Below, in pieces: positions 24,026 to 32,579 of a stretch of DNA of 55,393 bases (positions within the stretch are counted from its first letter, which is position 1; each line of letters begins with the position of its first letter). The position numbers and the translations under genes are program-made. Source of the DNA: a bacterium (lineage in GTDB: Bacteria > SZUA-79 > Acidulodesulfobacterales > Acidulodesulfobacteraceae); NCBI GenBank assembly GCA_021812245.1, contig JAKAOK010000010.1:1-55393 (forward strand). Reading direction: 5' to 3'. The notes beneath the pieces were generated by a model that made no database searches, had not been told where the DNA came from, and saw nothing but the letters and a program-made list of their open reading frames with translations.

Positions 24026-25399
24026 TTAAAATATTTTCCCGGGATTTATTATATTATGCGGGTCAAACGCCTTTTTGATATTTTTTAATACATTCATATA
24101 ATAATCGCCGTATTTTAATTTCATAAATTCTTTTTTTTCGAGCCCTATCCCGTGTTCGCCCGACAAACTTCCGCCCAGTTCCACAGTCTTTTTTAGAATA
24201 TCGTACTTTGCTCTTTCGCCTTTTTGAACCGTACCGCCGTCGTTTTTATCCAGCATAATATTTACGTGAATGTTGCCATCTCCGAAATGTCCGAAATTTA
24301 TAACGGGTATTTCATATTTTCGCGAAGTCTCTTCTAAAAATGAAAGCATCTCCGGAATTCTATTTACCGGAACGGCAATATCGTTATTTATTTTAAGGTC
24401 GCCGTATTTTCTCAAAGAGGGGGATATAGCTTTTCTCGCATCCATTATGACTTTTTTATCCTCGTCTTTTTCAGAAGCAAAAAGAAAAATAGGCGAAAAT
24501 TCTTTCAATATTTTTTCATATTCGCCTATGGATTTATCCACCTCTGCCTGAGAACCGTCGGCTTCTATGATAAACAAAAAATTCCCTTCTATTTTTATTA
24601 TGTCGCTTTTAAAATAACCCTTAACGGATTCAATGGAAAATTTGTCCATAAATTCGAGCATAGAGGGTCTGTTTCTTAGTTTTAAAAGAGAAATTGCGGC
24701 ATTAAATCCGCTATTTATATCGTCGAACGAAACTAAAATCAGCGAATTTGCTTCCGGTTTTGATAAAATTTTAAGCGTAATCTTGGAAAAAAGACCAAGC
24801 GTGCCTTCCGAGCCGGTAAAAAGCTGGGTAAGATTATACCCCGAAACGTTTTTAACCGTTTTTGAGCCCGTATTTATTATTTCGCCTTCGCCGGTTATAA
24901 CCTCCAGCGCCGCAACGTAGTCTTTGGTAACGCCGTATTTGACGGCGGCTGGTCCTCCGGAACATTCTGCTACATTGCCGCCTATCGTCGAAAATTCATA
25001 ACTTGCGGGGTCGGGCGGATAAAAATATCCCTTTTCGGAAAGATAAGACTTAAGGTTGGCGTTTATTATGCCGGGCTCGACGGTAACAAACATATTTTCT
25101 TCGTCTAATTCCAGAATGCGGTTCATTTTGGTAAACGAAATTACGGCGCCGCCTTTTAACGGCAGACTTCCCCCCGAAAATCCGCTTCCGGAACCCCTCC
25201 CGACGACGGGAGTATTATATTTTAAACATAATTTGACTATTTTGGATATTTCTTCCGCATTAAGCGGAAACACTACGACGTCGGGCATAAAATCTTTAGA
25301 CGTAGCATCGTAGGAATAACAGAGGAGTTCCTCGGTTTCCGATAGAACCCTGCCCTTTCCCAACAGCGTTTCAAATTCTTCTACGAGTTTTTTATTCAT
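24026..25399 (-). CDS. glcD: GlcD-type FAD-linked oxidase (glycolate/D-lactate dehydrogenase)
   Basis: A 457-residue FAD-binding oxidase. The PP-loop type FAD site VVGRGSGSGFSGGSLP is near residue 60, with VEPGIINANLKSYL and PDPASYEFSTIGGNVAECSGG near 130. The C-terminal FAD-oxidase domain carries NFGHFGDGNIHVNIM and SGEHGIGLEKK, with the conserved catalytic His. With GlcF, 65 bp downstream, it would oxidise a 2-hydroxyacid and feed electrons to the chain. The exact substrate (glycolate or D-lactate) cannot be decided. Confidence 0.92.
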   Translation of the reverse strand: MNKKLVEEFETLLGKGRVLSETEELLCYSYDATSKDFMPDVVVFPLNAEEISKIVKLCLKYNTPVVGRGSGSGFSGGSLPLKGGAVISFTKMNRILELDEENMFVTVEPGIINANLKSYLSEKGYFYPPDPASYEFSTIGGNVAECSGGPAAVKYGVTKDYVAALEVITGEGEIINTGSKTVKNVSGYNLTQLFTGSEGTLGLFSKITLKILSKPEANSLILVSFDDINSGFNAAISLLKLRNRPSMLEFMDKFSIESVKGYFKSDIIKIEGNFLFIIEADGSQAEVDKSIGEYEKILKEFSPIFLFASEKDEDKKVIMDARKAISPSLRKYGDLKINNDIAVPVNRIPEMLSFLEETSRKYEIPVINFGHFGDGNIHVNIMLDKNDGGTVQKGERAKYDILKKTVELGGSLSGEHGIGLEKKEFMKLKYGDYYMNVLKNIKKAFDPHNIINPGKIF

Positions 25400-25410
25400 A
25401 ATTCAATAAA

Positions 25411-25607
25411 CCCAAATCCCGATTTAGAAATTTTTATATATGAATTGCTGAATCACTTAATAATGTCATTGCGAGCGCACTATTTCGTCATTGCGAGCGT
25501 AGCGAAGCAATCTAAAGCGAGATTGCTTCGCTACGCTCGCAATGACGGGTTCTCGCAATGACGGGTTCTTGGAATTTCTTTAAATAGTTTCTAAATCGGG
25601 ATTAGGG
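25411..25607. mobile_element. MITE-like nested palindromic element
   Basis: A 197-bp non-coding element. 20-bp terminal inverted repeats (25411-25430 and 25588-25607) match at 19 of 20 positions (CCC(A/T)AATCCCG..TTTAGAAA). Inside is a perfect 28-bp inverted repeat of the GTCATTGCGAGCGTAGCGAAG type (25486-25513 and 25520-25547, 6-bp loop) plus two further partial copies of GTCATTGCGAG. Single copies of the terminal sequence stand alone at 35039-35056 and 42837-42855. No coding capacity. Confidence 0.65.
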
Positions 25608-25660
25608 AATAAATAATTGGGTTGCTTTTTTGTATTCCCGCTTTCGCAGGAATCTATCTC

Positions 25661-26317
25661 TTATTTGTCATCCGATTTACATTGCTCTCTTTTGCTTACC
25701 GCTTCGGCAACTTTCTTAAAAGCTGTCGCCCTGTGGGATATTTTATTTTTCTCCGAAGAATTCAACTGCGCTGCCGTTTTGTTAAATGCCTGAATAAAAA
25801 AAACGGGGTCGTAGCCGAAACCTTTCGTTCCGCTTATTTCGCCGGCAATTAAACCGTTTAATTCTCCGTAAAAATACTCAAAATTATTTTTCTTAATATC
25901 ATAAAGACAGGCATAGCATACGAATTTAGCGTGCCTGCTCCCTGCGCATTCCTTTTTTAACTTCATGTCGTTAAGAAGTTTCTCTATGTTCGCGGTATCC
26001 GAAGCGTTTTCACCCACATATCTTGCCGTAAAAAGACCGGGGGCACCTCCCAGACACTCTACCTCAAGCCCTGAATCCTCGCTAACGATAAAATCAAAAT
26101 TTAATTTTGCTTTTAACTCCTGATTTTCGTCCAAAAATTTTAGGTAGCCCTCAACCTTAGTTTTTGCGTTTTCTTCGTAAGTTTCACGGTCTTCGATTAT
26201 TTCCACGCGATAACTTTTGTCTAAATAAACTAAATTTAAAGCGGCAACTTTGCCCATTATCGCTTCAATTTCTTGAAACTTATGGGCATTGCCCGTAGCT
26301 ATAAGAATATTTGCCAT
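25661..26317 (-). CDS. rdgB: Non-canonical purine NTP pyrophosphatase (RdgB/HAM1)
   Basis: A house-cleaning enzyme that hydrolyses ITP, dITP and XTP. It starts ILIATGNAHKFQEI (residues 4-17), contains FIVSEDSGLEVECLGGAPGLFTARY near residues 75-100 split over two motifs, and GTKGFGYDPVFF near residue 165, with SHRATAFKK at the end. At 218 residues it is about 20 longer than usual because of a SEDSG-preceding loop and a C-terminal tail. It is a single gene between the MITE-like element and the PHP gene. Confidence 0.94.
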   Translation of the reverse strand: MANILIATGNAHKFQEIEAIMGKVAALNLVYLDKSYRVEIIEDRETYEENAKTKVEGYLKFLDENQELKAKLNFDFIVSEDSGLEVECLGGAPGLFTARYVGENASDTANIEKLLNDMKLKKECAGSRHAKFVCYACLYDIKKNNFEYFYGELNGLIAGEISGTKGFGYDPVFFIQAFNKTAAQLNSSEKNKISHRATAFKKVAEAVSKREQCKSDDK

Positions 26318-26394
26318 ATTTTTCTATTATTAAATTATTATAACATATAATAAATATGTTATATATTTTAAATTATTAAGGATTAGGGGTAGGA

Positions 26395-27111
26395 TTAAGC
26401 GAGGTCTTTGCCGTCATCCTTATTTCCAAAGAAATAAAAATAAAAAGATTTGGCGGACTGGACGGTGTTAAGTTTAAACTCCTGCAAAGAATAATGGTTA
26501 AAATGAGCGGTGGTTTTTTTCTCTTTTATCTGCGACCTTAAGTCTAATGCGGTTTTCCCGTAAAACCCGGTGTAGCCCTTGCCTATAAAATCCATTCTGT
26601 GAGCATCGCTTACTCCGAGCTGAGGAAGCCCTATAGATACGTTTGCAAGGGAAGCCGCCGCATTGGAAAAAATTGAAAACGTGCTGGAATTATTAATAAC
26701 CTCTACCGCATCAAAATCGAGTTCGGACAAAAGCTTTCTTATCGGCGCGTAACCTTTTTCGGCATATGAAACAAAATAATAAGGGTGAGGGGCAACGGCA
26801 ATGCCGCCTTGAGAATGTATTTCGTCGATAGTCGCTTGGGCGGTTTTGCCGGGGATTACCTTTTTTTCCAAAAATAAGCCTATTACGTGACCGTTTTTCG
26901 TCGAAATCTCTTCTCCTATAATAACGTCCACCTCTAGAAAGCTGTTTTTTAACGCATATTCTTTTGCCTTAAAAGCGCCTTTAATCCGGTTATGGTCTGT
27001 TACGGCTATTACGTCGAGCCTGCCCGCCGCCGCCTCGACGATATCTTCCGGAGAACTGTTCCCGTCGCTGTAGCTGGTATGAATATGCGTATCCGCTTTA
27101 GAATATTTCAT
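26395..27111 (-). CDS. PHP-domain metal-dependent phosphoesterase
   Basis: A 238-residue PHP protein. Metal ligands are visible in ADTHIHTSYSDG (residues 6-17), AVTDHN (near 37), EEIST, APHPYY (near 113) and the C-terminal GVSDAHRMD (near 183). PHP proteins of this size hydrolyse nucleotide or other phosphoesters; the substrate is unknown. Its ATG overlaps the stop of the phosphate-transporter gene by 4 bases, so it belongs to the same transcript (small protein - transporter - PHP) downstream of a predicted Pho box. A role in phosphate release is plausible. Confidence 0.85.
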   Translation of the reverse strand: MKYSKADTHIHTSYSDGNSSPEDIVEAAAGRLDVIAVTDHNRIKGAFKAKEYALKNSFLEVDVIIGEEISTKNGHVIGLFLEKKVIPGKTAQATIDEIHSQGGIAVAPHPYYFVSYAEKGYAPIRKLLSELDFDAVEVINNSSTFSIFSNAAASLANVSIGLPQLGVSDAHRMDFIGKGYTGFYGKTALDLRSQIKEKKTTAHFNHYSLQEFKLNTVQSAKSFYFYFFGNKDDGKDLA

Positions 27112-28550
27112 AATGTGGGACTACCCTCCTCGACGTATCTCTCTTCTTCGGCTACATCTCTTAAAGACATTTCTTTAGTCTCCGGCAGGGCAAAAGCCGT
27201 AAGAATTGCCCCAAGGAACGAAATTATTACGAGAACCATAAAAGTACCCTGAACCTTAATCGCAACCATAAGGAAAGGGAATAACAAAGTACCTAAAAAT
27301 GCGCCCATCTTTCCGGTTCCTGCCGATATACCGTCTCCGAACCCTCTTATGGGGGTCGGAAAAACCTCGGACGGATAAACAAAAGTAGTAGTATTCGGTC
27401 CAAATTCGACAAATATATAACTTAAGCCGAATACGAGAATGAACATTGCCGGAATAAGTTCATATCCGCCGAAACTCGTAAGGGAAATTATAAGATAGCA
27501 TACCGCCATTCCCAAAAAACCCAGAATCTGAATAAATTTTCTTCCAAGCTTATCCATGCTGAATGCGGCAAGCCAGTAAAACGGGGCGGCGAAAACTACG
27601 AACACTATGGTAGATAGGGCAAGACTCTGAATAAACGTTGCATGAGGCATGACCGATTTCATGACAAGGGGCCAGCTTATAGAATTGCCGTAAAAAGCCC
27701 AATCTAATAAAAACCATGACCCTGCCGTCCCCAGCAACCTTAAATTGTTAGGATATTTGAATAAATCGTGCCATTTTGTTTTTAATTTAATGCCGACATC
27801 GTTTCCATTGCTATCCGCTGAATTCAATGCCGTATTTTTGTCGGTTTTAATTTTTGCTCCGGTTATATCGTTAATTGCGGCAACGGTATTGGAAACGTCG
27901 CCTTTTACTCCAAGGCTGTAATAAGGCGTTTCTTTAATCTTCCTTCTTAAATATATCACGCTTGCGGCAGGTATGGCGCCTAATCCAAGCAGTATTCTCC
28001 ATGCTATATCGTGCGGAACTCCCAGCATTAAAATGAGAATGGCCGCCATAGGTCCGACTATTAATCCGATTCCCTGAAGGGAAAAAACCATAGATACTAA
28101 TTTTCCCCTGTCTTTTCTGTTCGAATATTCGCTCATTATTATCGCGCTTATAGGATAATCGCCTCCTATGGCAAAACCTAAAATAACCCTCCATATTATA
28201 AGCTGGGTAATATCCTGTGAAAATGCCGAACCTATCGCTGCTACGGTCAAAATAATTACCTCCAGCCCGTATATTGCTTTCCTGCCGAAAATATCCGCCA
28301 CTCTGCCGAAAATATAAGCCCCTAGCGCCGCCGCAATTAACGATGAACTGCCAAGAACCGCAATTTCCGGAGTCGAGAGATGCCATATGGGAGTAAGCAG
28401 AGCAATAACGACCCCGATTATAAAAAGGTCGTAAGCATCGGTAAAAAAACCCATTCCCGCCGTAAACATAGTTCTGAAGTGATGCTTTACAAGGTCAACC
28501 TCGTCAACCTTGTTCAGAAGTTCATTTCTCAAATCTTTAGCCGTTTCCAT
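27108..28550 (-). CDS. MFS transporter, PHS (inorganic phosphate:H+ symporter)-like
   Basis: 480 residues with about 12 membrane segments and a cytoplasmic central loop (roughly 210-255). MFS signatures: GRVADIFGRKAIYG after TM2 and RVILGFAIGGDYPIS. The segment FGPNTTTFVYPSEVFPTPIRG is the hallmark of the PHS family (Pho84-like), and DKLGRK is also seen. It would import phosphate with protons across the inner membrane. A predicted Pho box array (28930-28969) lies upstream of the small gene that precedes it by 28 bp. A sugar or metabolite symporter is the main alternative. Confidence 0.85.
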   Translation of the reverse strand: METAKDLRNELLNKVDEVDLVKHHFRTMFTAGMGFFTDAYDLFIIGVVIALLTPIWHLSTPEIAVLGSSSLIAAALGAYIFGRVADIFGRKAIYGLEVIILTVAAIGSAFSQDITQLIIWRVILGFAIGGDYPISAIIMSEYSNRKDRGKLVSMVFSLQGIGLIVGPMAAILILMLGVPHDIAWRILLGLGAIPAASVIYLRRKIKETPYYSLGVKGDVSNTVAAINDITGAKIKTDKNTALNSADSNGNDVGIKLKTKWHDLFKYPNNLRLLGTAGSWFLLDWAFYGNSISWPLVMKSVMPHATFIQSLALSTIVFVVFAAPFYWLAAFSMDKLGRKFIQILGFLGMAVCYLIISLTSFGGYELIPAMFILVFGLSYIFVEFGPNTTTFVYPSEVFPTPIRGFGDGISAGTGKMGAFLGTLLFPFLMVAIKVQGTFMVLVIISFLGAILTAFALPETKEMSLRDVAEEERYVEEGSPTL

Positions 28551-28578
28551 AAATAAATCTCCTTTAAATTAGCCGCAT

Positions 28579-28848
28579 TTAACTCTTAAAATTAAAAGTA
28601 ATTTTAATTGCTTCACCGCATGAAGGACATTTTTTGGCAAACCTGTCGTAAACTTTTTCTATGTCTTCCTCCGTAACAAGAACATTGAAATTGTTTTCGT
28701 CGCATTTACATTTGACGTTCATTATGCAACCCTTAGACGGAGAGGATTTTATCTGCCTTTTTATAATATTCAGAAATTTTGACCTCATTAAAACAGCGTT
28801 CTGGCTTGCGCTTTTCACTAAATTATCAAAAAATTCAGGATTTTCCAT
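28579..28848 (-). CDS. Small four-cysteine protein, paralogue A
   Basis: An 89-residue protein with a helical N-terminal half and a C-terminal CKC..CPSCGEAIKITFNFK module whose four Cys could bind zinc. The C-terminal half is clearly related to the protein at 45156-45344: both have C-x-C, then DIEK-x-YD-x-FAK-x-C-x2-CG-x2-I-x2-TF-x-FK. I do not recognise the family. It has an AAGGATGG-type ribosome binding site. It is the first gene after a predicted Pho box and directly precedes the phosphate transporter. Confidence 0.75.
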   Translation of the reverse strand: MENPEFFDNLVKSASQNAVLMRSKFLNIIKRQIKSSPSKGCIMNVKCKCDENNFNVLVTEEDIEKVYDRFAKKCPSCGEAIKITFNFKS

Positions 28849-28929
28849 TTATACCGCCATCCTTATTTCTTTTTTTGCAAAATAACCGCCTACCCGCCGT
28901 TTATCATTAACATCCATTCTATCAAACTA

Positions 28930-28969
28930 ATATTACGGTTTTATGACGTTTATGTTAAATTTTTGTAAT
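28930..28969 (-). promoter_or_regulatory. Predicted Pho box array, 4 units (small protein - PHS transporter)
   Basis: Read on the minus strand, the heptamers ATTACAA, TTAACAT, GTCATAA and GTAATAT are separated by 4 bases each, an 11-bp period. This 7+4 design is that of PhoB/PhoP binding sites. A TAGAAT -10-like hexamer follows about 10 bp downstream. Almost the same 40 bp is found before the CHAD-ppx-ppk operon at 35113-35152. Confidence 0.75.
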
Positions 28970-29017
28970 ATTAACTTCGTTAGTTATATTATCGTATTCC
29001 GCAGCAGATTAGGGGCA

Positions 29018-31039
29018 TTAATCCTGCTTTGCTAATTTGAGACAGACCCGCTCCTGGCAGTTAAATTTAAGATTCTTCGGTTCAGCCATGGCATATACTC
29101 CGTCCGTAAGATACCATGATTTCAAGTTGTCTTTGATGTTGTATTCGAGTATCTCCATAAGCAGGTTTTTAGACTCCGCATCCTTGATTTCTAAAAATAG
29201 CTCTATTCTTTTATCTAAATTTCTCGTCATCAAATCAGCGGTAGAGATAAAAACCCTTTCTTTTCCGCCGGCATAAAAATAGAATATCCTTGCATGTTCT
29301 AAAAATCTTCCTATTATGCTTTTTATCTCGATATTTTCGCTTAGGCCTATTATTCCGGATTTTATGGAACAGATGCCCCTCGTTATCATTTTTACGGTCA
29401 CCCCCGATGCCCCCGCCGAGTAAATCTTATCGGTCATTTCACCGTCGAATACCGAATTCACCTTGATTATTATTTCAGCGCATCTCGCTGCTTGAGCCTC
29501 GCTTATCTCAAAATCTATTAGTTCTGCGAGCGTTTGCCTTAGATTTACGGGGGCCAACTTTATTCTGCTCCACTTGTATATGTCCGAGTAACCCATCATA
29601 TAATTGAACATATTCGATATTTCGGAACAGGCTTCCTCTTCTGTGGTAATATAATCTGCGTCCGTATAAATATTTGCGGTATATTCATTGTAGTTTCCCG
29701 TAGAAATATGGGCATATCTCACGATTTTACCTTCTTCTTTTCTTGTTGCAAGAAATATTTTCGCATGTATTTTTTTATCGGGAAAACCGTAAGTTACGAT
29801 GCATCCAGATTCTTCCAGTTTCTTTGCCCATTTTACGTTTTTTTCCTCGTCGAACCTCGCTTTAAGCTCTACTACCGCACATACATGCTTTCCTTTTGAT
29901 GCCGCATTTGCCAGCGCTTCCACTATTTTGGAATTTTTATCCGTCCTGTATAAAGTCATCTTTATAGAAAGCACGTTTTTATCGTTTCCCGCCTCGGCAA
30001 TCCACTTAGATACAATTTTAAAGTCGTTGCAAGGCCTGAAAAGTAAAATATCTTTCCTTTTTGCGATATCGAAAATACTTTTATTTTTCAAGTAATCTGG
30101 GATTGCCGGCTTGAAAGGCTTGTAATATAAACCCCTGTTTTCTTCTTTAATATTAAGCAGAAACGACAAATTAACGGGACGGTTCGTTATGTATATATCT
30201 TTATCTTCATAATCCACGTCTATTCCTAAATAATATTTTATTTTATTCATTAAACCGTCCGTAATTTCCCTGTCGATTTCGACTCTTACGATGTTGCTCC
30301 ATTTTCTGGCTGAAATGTTTTCTTCTATCACAGACAAAAGATCTTCTACATCCTCGTGTCTTATAGGTAAATCGGCATTTCTGGTTACCCTGAATAAAAA
30401 ATAATCCTTTACCGCATATCCCGGAAATATTTTATCTATATACCTTTCTATAATGTTTTCCGGGGTAAAATAATATGATTTTTTAGATTTTTTAATTTTA
30501 TAAACCTTCTTTACATTTTCGGGAATTATAATCAAAGAATTTAATATCCTGTTTTCCCGTTCGAGTTCTACAAAAAAACATAATTTCAGGTTAAAAATAA
30601 ACGGTATTTTGTCTATTTCCGAAATTATAACAGGGGTAATTACGGGCGAGATTTCGGAGTAGAATATTTCGTCTAAGATTTCCATATCAAAAGGCTCTAC
30701 CGGAAATATAAGAATCTTAAGCATCAAAAGTTCTAATGCGAGGGCGTTAAAAATTGAAGCGCTTTCCTTAATCTGCCTATGGACTCTAAAGGAAATTTCG
30801 TTTAATATTTCTGACGGAGTAAAGCCGGATATATCTCTTTCTTTATAACCCGCCGATACCAAATCCTTCAATCCCGCCACTCTTATCATGAAAAACTCGT
30901 CTAGATTGGTGGAATGTATTGCTAAGAATTTAAGTCTTTCGCATAGCGGAACGGTTCCGTCGTACGCCTGCATAAGCACTCTTTCGTTAAAATCGAGCCA
31001 GCTTAATTCCCTGTTGTTATAAATGCGGACGCTATTCAT
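29018..31039 (-). CDS. ppk1: Polyphosphate kinase 1
   Basis: A 673-residue enzyme that reversibly polymerises the gamma-phosphate of ATP into polyphosphate. It has the N-terminal helical domain (NRELSWLDFNERVL; LAIHSTNLDEFFMIRVAG), ALANAASKGKHVCAVVELKAR in the middle, and the two PLD-like C-terminal domains with KIHAKIFL and RFLEHARIF, the regions of the conserved active-site histidines; YAHISTGNYN is present. It is intact. It is the last gene of CHAD - ppx - ppx-like - ppk1, its start overlapping the ppx-like end by 8 bp. A Pho box array precedes the operon. Confidence 0.96.
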   Translation of the reverse strand: MNSVRIYNNRELSWLDFNERVLMQAYDGTVPLCERLKFLAIHSTNLDEFFMIRVAGLKDLVSAGYKERDISGFTPSEILNEISFRVHRQIKESASIFNALALELLMLKILIFPVEPFDMEILDEIFYSEISPVITPVIISEIDKIPFIFNLKLCFFVELERENRILNSLIIIPENVKKVYKIKKSKKSYYFTPENIIERYIDKIFPGYAVKDYFLFRVTRNADLPIRHEDVEDLLSVIEENISARKWSNIVRVEIDREITDGLMNKIKYYLGIDVDYEDKDIYITNRPVNLSFLLNIKEENRGLYYKPFKPAIPDYLKNKSIFDIAKRKDILLFRPCNDFKIVSKWIAEAGNDKNVLSIKMTLYRTDKNSKIVEALANAASKGKHVCAVVELKARFDEEKNVKWAKKLEESGCIVTYGFPDKKIHAKIFLATRKEEGKIVRYAHISTGNYNEYTANIYTDADYITTEEEACSEISNMFNYMMGYSDIYKWSRIKLAPVNLRQTLAELIDFEISEAQAARCAEIIIKVNSVFDGEMTDKIYSAGASGVTVKMITRGICSIKSGIIGLSENIEIKSIIGRFLEHARIFYFYAGGKERVFISTADLMTRNLDKRIELFLEIKDAESKNLLMEILEYNIKDNLKSWYLTDGVYAMAEPKNLKFNCQERVCLKLAKQD

Positions 31040-32579
31040 AATCCAGTTTTACGGCAAGCTCTACCGGTATTCCGAATGTTTCGAGAAAATCCGTAGATTT
31101 TAATTTAAAAAACTTTATCTCCAGAAAAGGCGTAACCGAAGAAACTGCGGTGATATTTACCGCTTTATCGGATACTTCTAATCTTATATCCTTTATTAAC
31201 TGCATATGGCTTGCATCGAGAGCATCGGCTATCTTTAAAATCGAGATTACCTTTTTTATAGTAAGCTCTCTTTCCGAACTTACCTTATCCTTATAATAAT
31301 GCGGCGCCATATCCGAAAAGGAATATTCGCCGCTTCCATGAAAAAATGCGCAAAATGCAATATTTTCTAATACCTCCCTGTTTAAACCGGGGATATTTAA
31401 AGAATTAATTATTCTATAAGAATATTCATGATGGTCGTTTATATTAGTATAATACCCTATATCGTGAAGAACGGCCGAGCCTATAAGGGCGGCTCGCTCG
31501 TCCGGCTTAATAATAAGAATATTTTTCAACGAACGGCGTATTTTTTCAGAAAACATAAGAACCTGTTTGGCATGTTTGTCGTCTATGTTAAATTTTTTCC
31601 CGAAGTAAAAAAAATATTCTATTAATTTTTTATTAAATTTCTTTTCTTTTGTTTTTATAAGATAAAACCGGGTAAGCTGGTCGGAAAAGTTCTGGTCGGA
31701 AAAGTAAAGTTTTTTAGCTCCAACCGATTTCATTATGGATATATAAACATATAAAACGGGCTTTAAAATCTTAGCGTCGTAATCATTTATAGATAATTCG
31801 ACGCAGATTTCAGGGACAGGTATCGTTTTTATTTTTAAATAAAGACCGGTTAAATCGGAAATATCGAAAAAATGCCCTTCCGGTTTAAATATTTCCGATA
31901 GCAGACCGGTGGACGTATCGGAACCTATGACCGACGTAATTTTATCGTATTCGGCACAACTTTTCTTAAGCAATAAGACAAGCTTATTTATATATTGCTC
32001 GTAAGCTCTGTATTTAACCCTTTCCTCTATATCGCTGAACAATTGGAAAATTCTGAGTGCGCCGTAGGGAAGGGTCGATGAAAATAGGGGGATTTTATTT
32101 TTTCTAATATTAATACCTACGTTTCCGCTGGACAGATTGACTAATACCGCCCCCTTGCTTTCTAATTTTTTAAAACCCTTAAGCGTTTCGCTTACTCCAA
32201 GATATTTTATGTAAAGTTCGTCGTTTTCATCGATTATTTCAAGCTCTATCCCCGTTCTAACCCTTATATGGTTTATAAAAAAATGTTTATTTTCCGCGTC
32301 TCTAACGGCGCTCGTACACACCGCTCTGTAGTTACCGGTTATACCATATTCTTTGAATTTCAGTTTAATCTTGCTAAAAATTTCGGCCGCACGATAAACG
32401 GTATCGAAAGTTATATACTTTTTCAGAAACGTATCCATTCCTATACTTAACGGAAAAATTATATACTCAATGGTCTTTATGCGCCATCCGGCGTCCGAAT
32501 TTTTTGAAACCTCCGAAATTTGGCATCTTATGCCGCCCGCCCCTATATCTACTATTCCAAATATTATGTCTGATTTCAT
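31032..32579 (-). CDS. Ppx/GppA-like protein with degenerate phosphatase site and HD domain
   Basis: 515 residues with the same layout as its neighbour: an N-terminal ASKHA (Ppx/GppA) domain of about 300 residues and a C-terminal HD-type domain (LHDIGYYTNINDHHEYSY near residue 390). The catalytic parts are eroded. The phosphate-binding loop, DIGGGSGE in the neighbour, reads NLSSGNVG here, and the SGEEEA segment that carries the catalytic Glu reads DENDEL. It therefore probably binds polyphosphate or regulates rather than hydrolyses it. It overlaps ppx (ATGA) and ppk1 (8 bp), which implies tight co-translation. Confidence 0.85.
   Translation of the reverse strand: MKSDIIFGIVDIGAGGIRCQISEVSKNSDAGWRIKTIEYIIFPLSIGMDTFLKKYITFDTVYRAAEIFSKIKLKFKEYGITGNYRAVCTSAVRDAENKHFFINHIRVRTGIELEIIDENDELYIKYLGVSETLKGFKKLESKGAVLVNLSSGNVGINIRKNKIPLFSSTLPYGALRIFQLFSDIEERVKYRAYEQYINKLVLLLKKSCAEYDKITSVIGSDTSTGLLSEIFKPEGHFFDISDLTGLYLKIKTIPVPEICVELSINDYDAKILKPVLYVYISIMKSVGAKKLYFSDQNFSDQLTRFYLIKTKEKKFNKKLIEYFFYFGKKFNIDDKHAKQVLMFSEKIRRSLKNILIIKPDERAALIGSAVLHDIGYYTNINDHHEYSYRIINSLNIPGLNREVLENIAFCAFFHGSGEYSFSDMAPHYYKDKVSSERELTIKKVISILKIADALDASHMQLIKDIRLEVSDKAVNITAVSSVTPFLEIKFFKLKSTDFLETFGIPVELAVKLDYE

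Noticed and set aside
27934-28386. 150-residue minus-strand frame inside the transporter gene
   Set aside because: Composition (Gly, Ser, Arg, Asn-rich without domains) and full overlap with the transporter mark it as a shadow frame.
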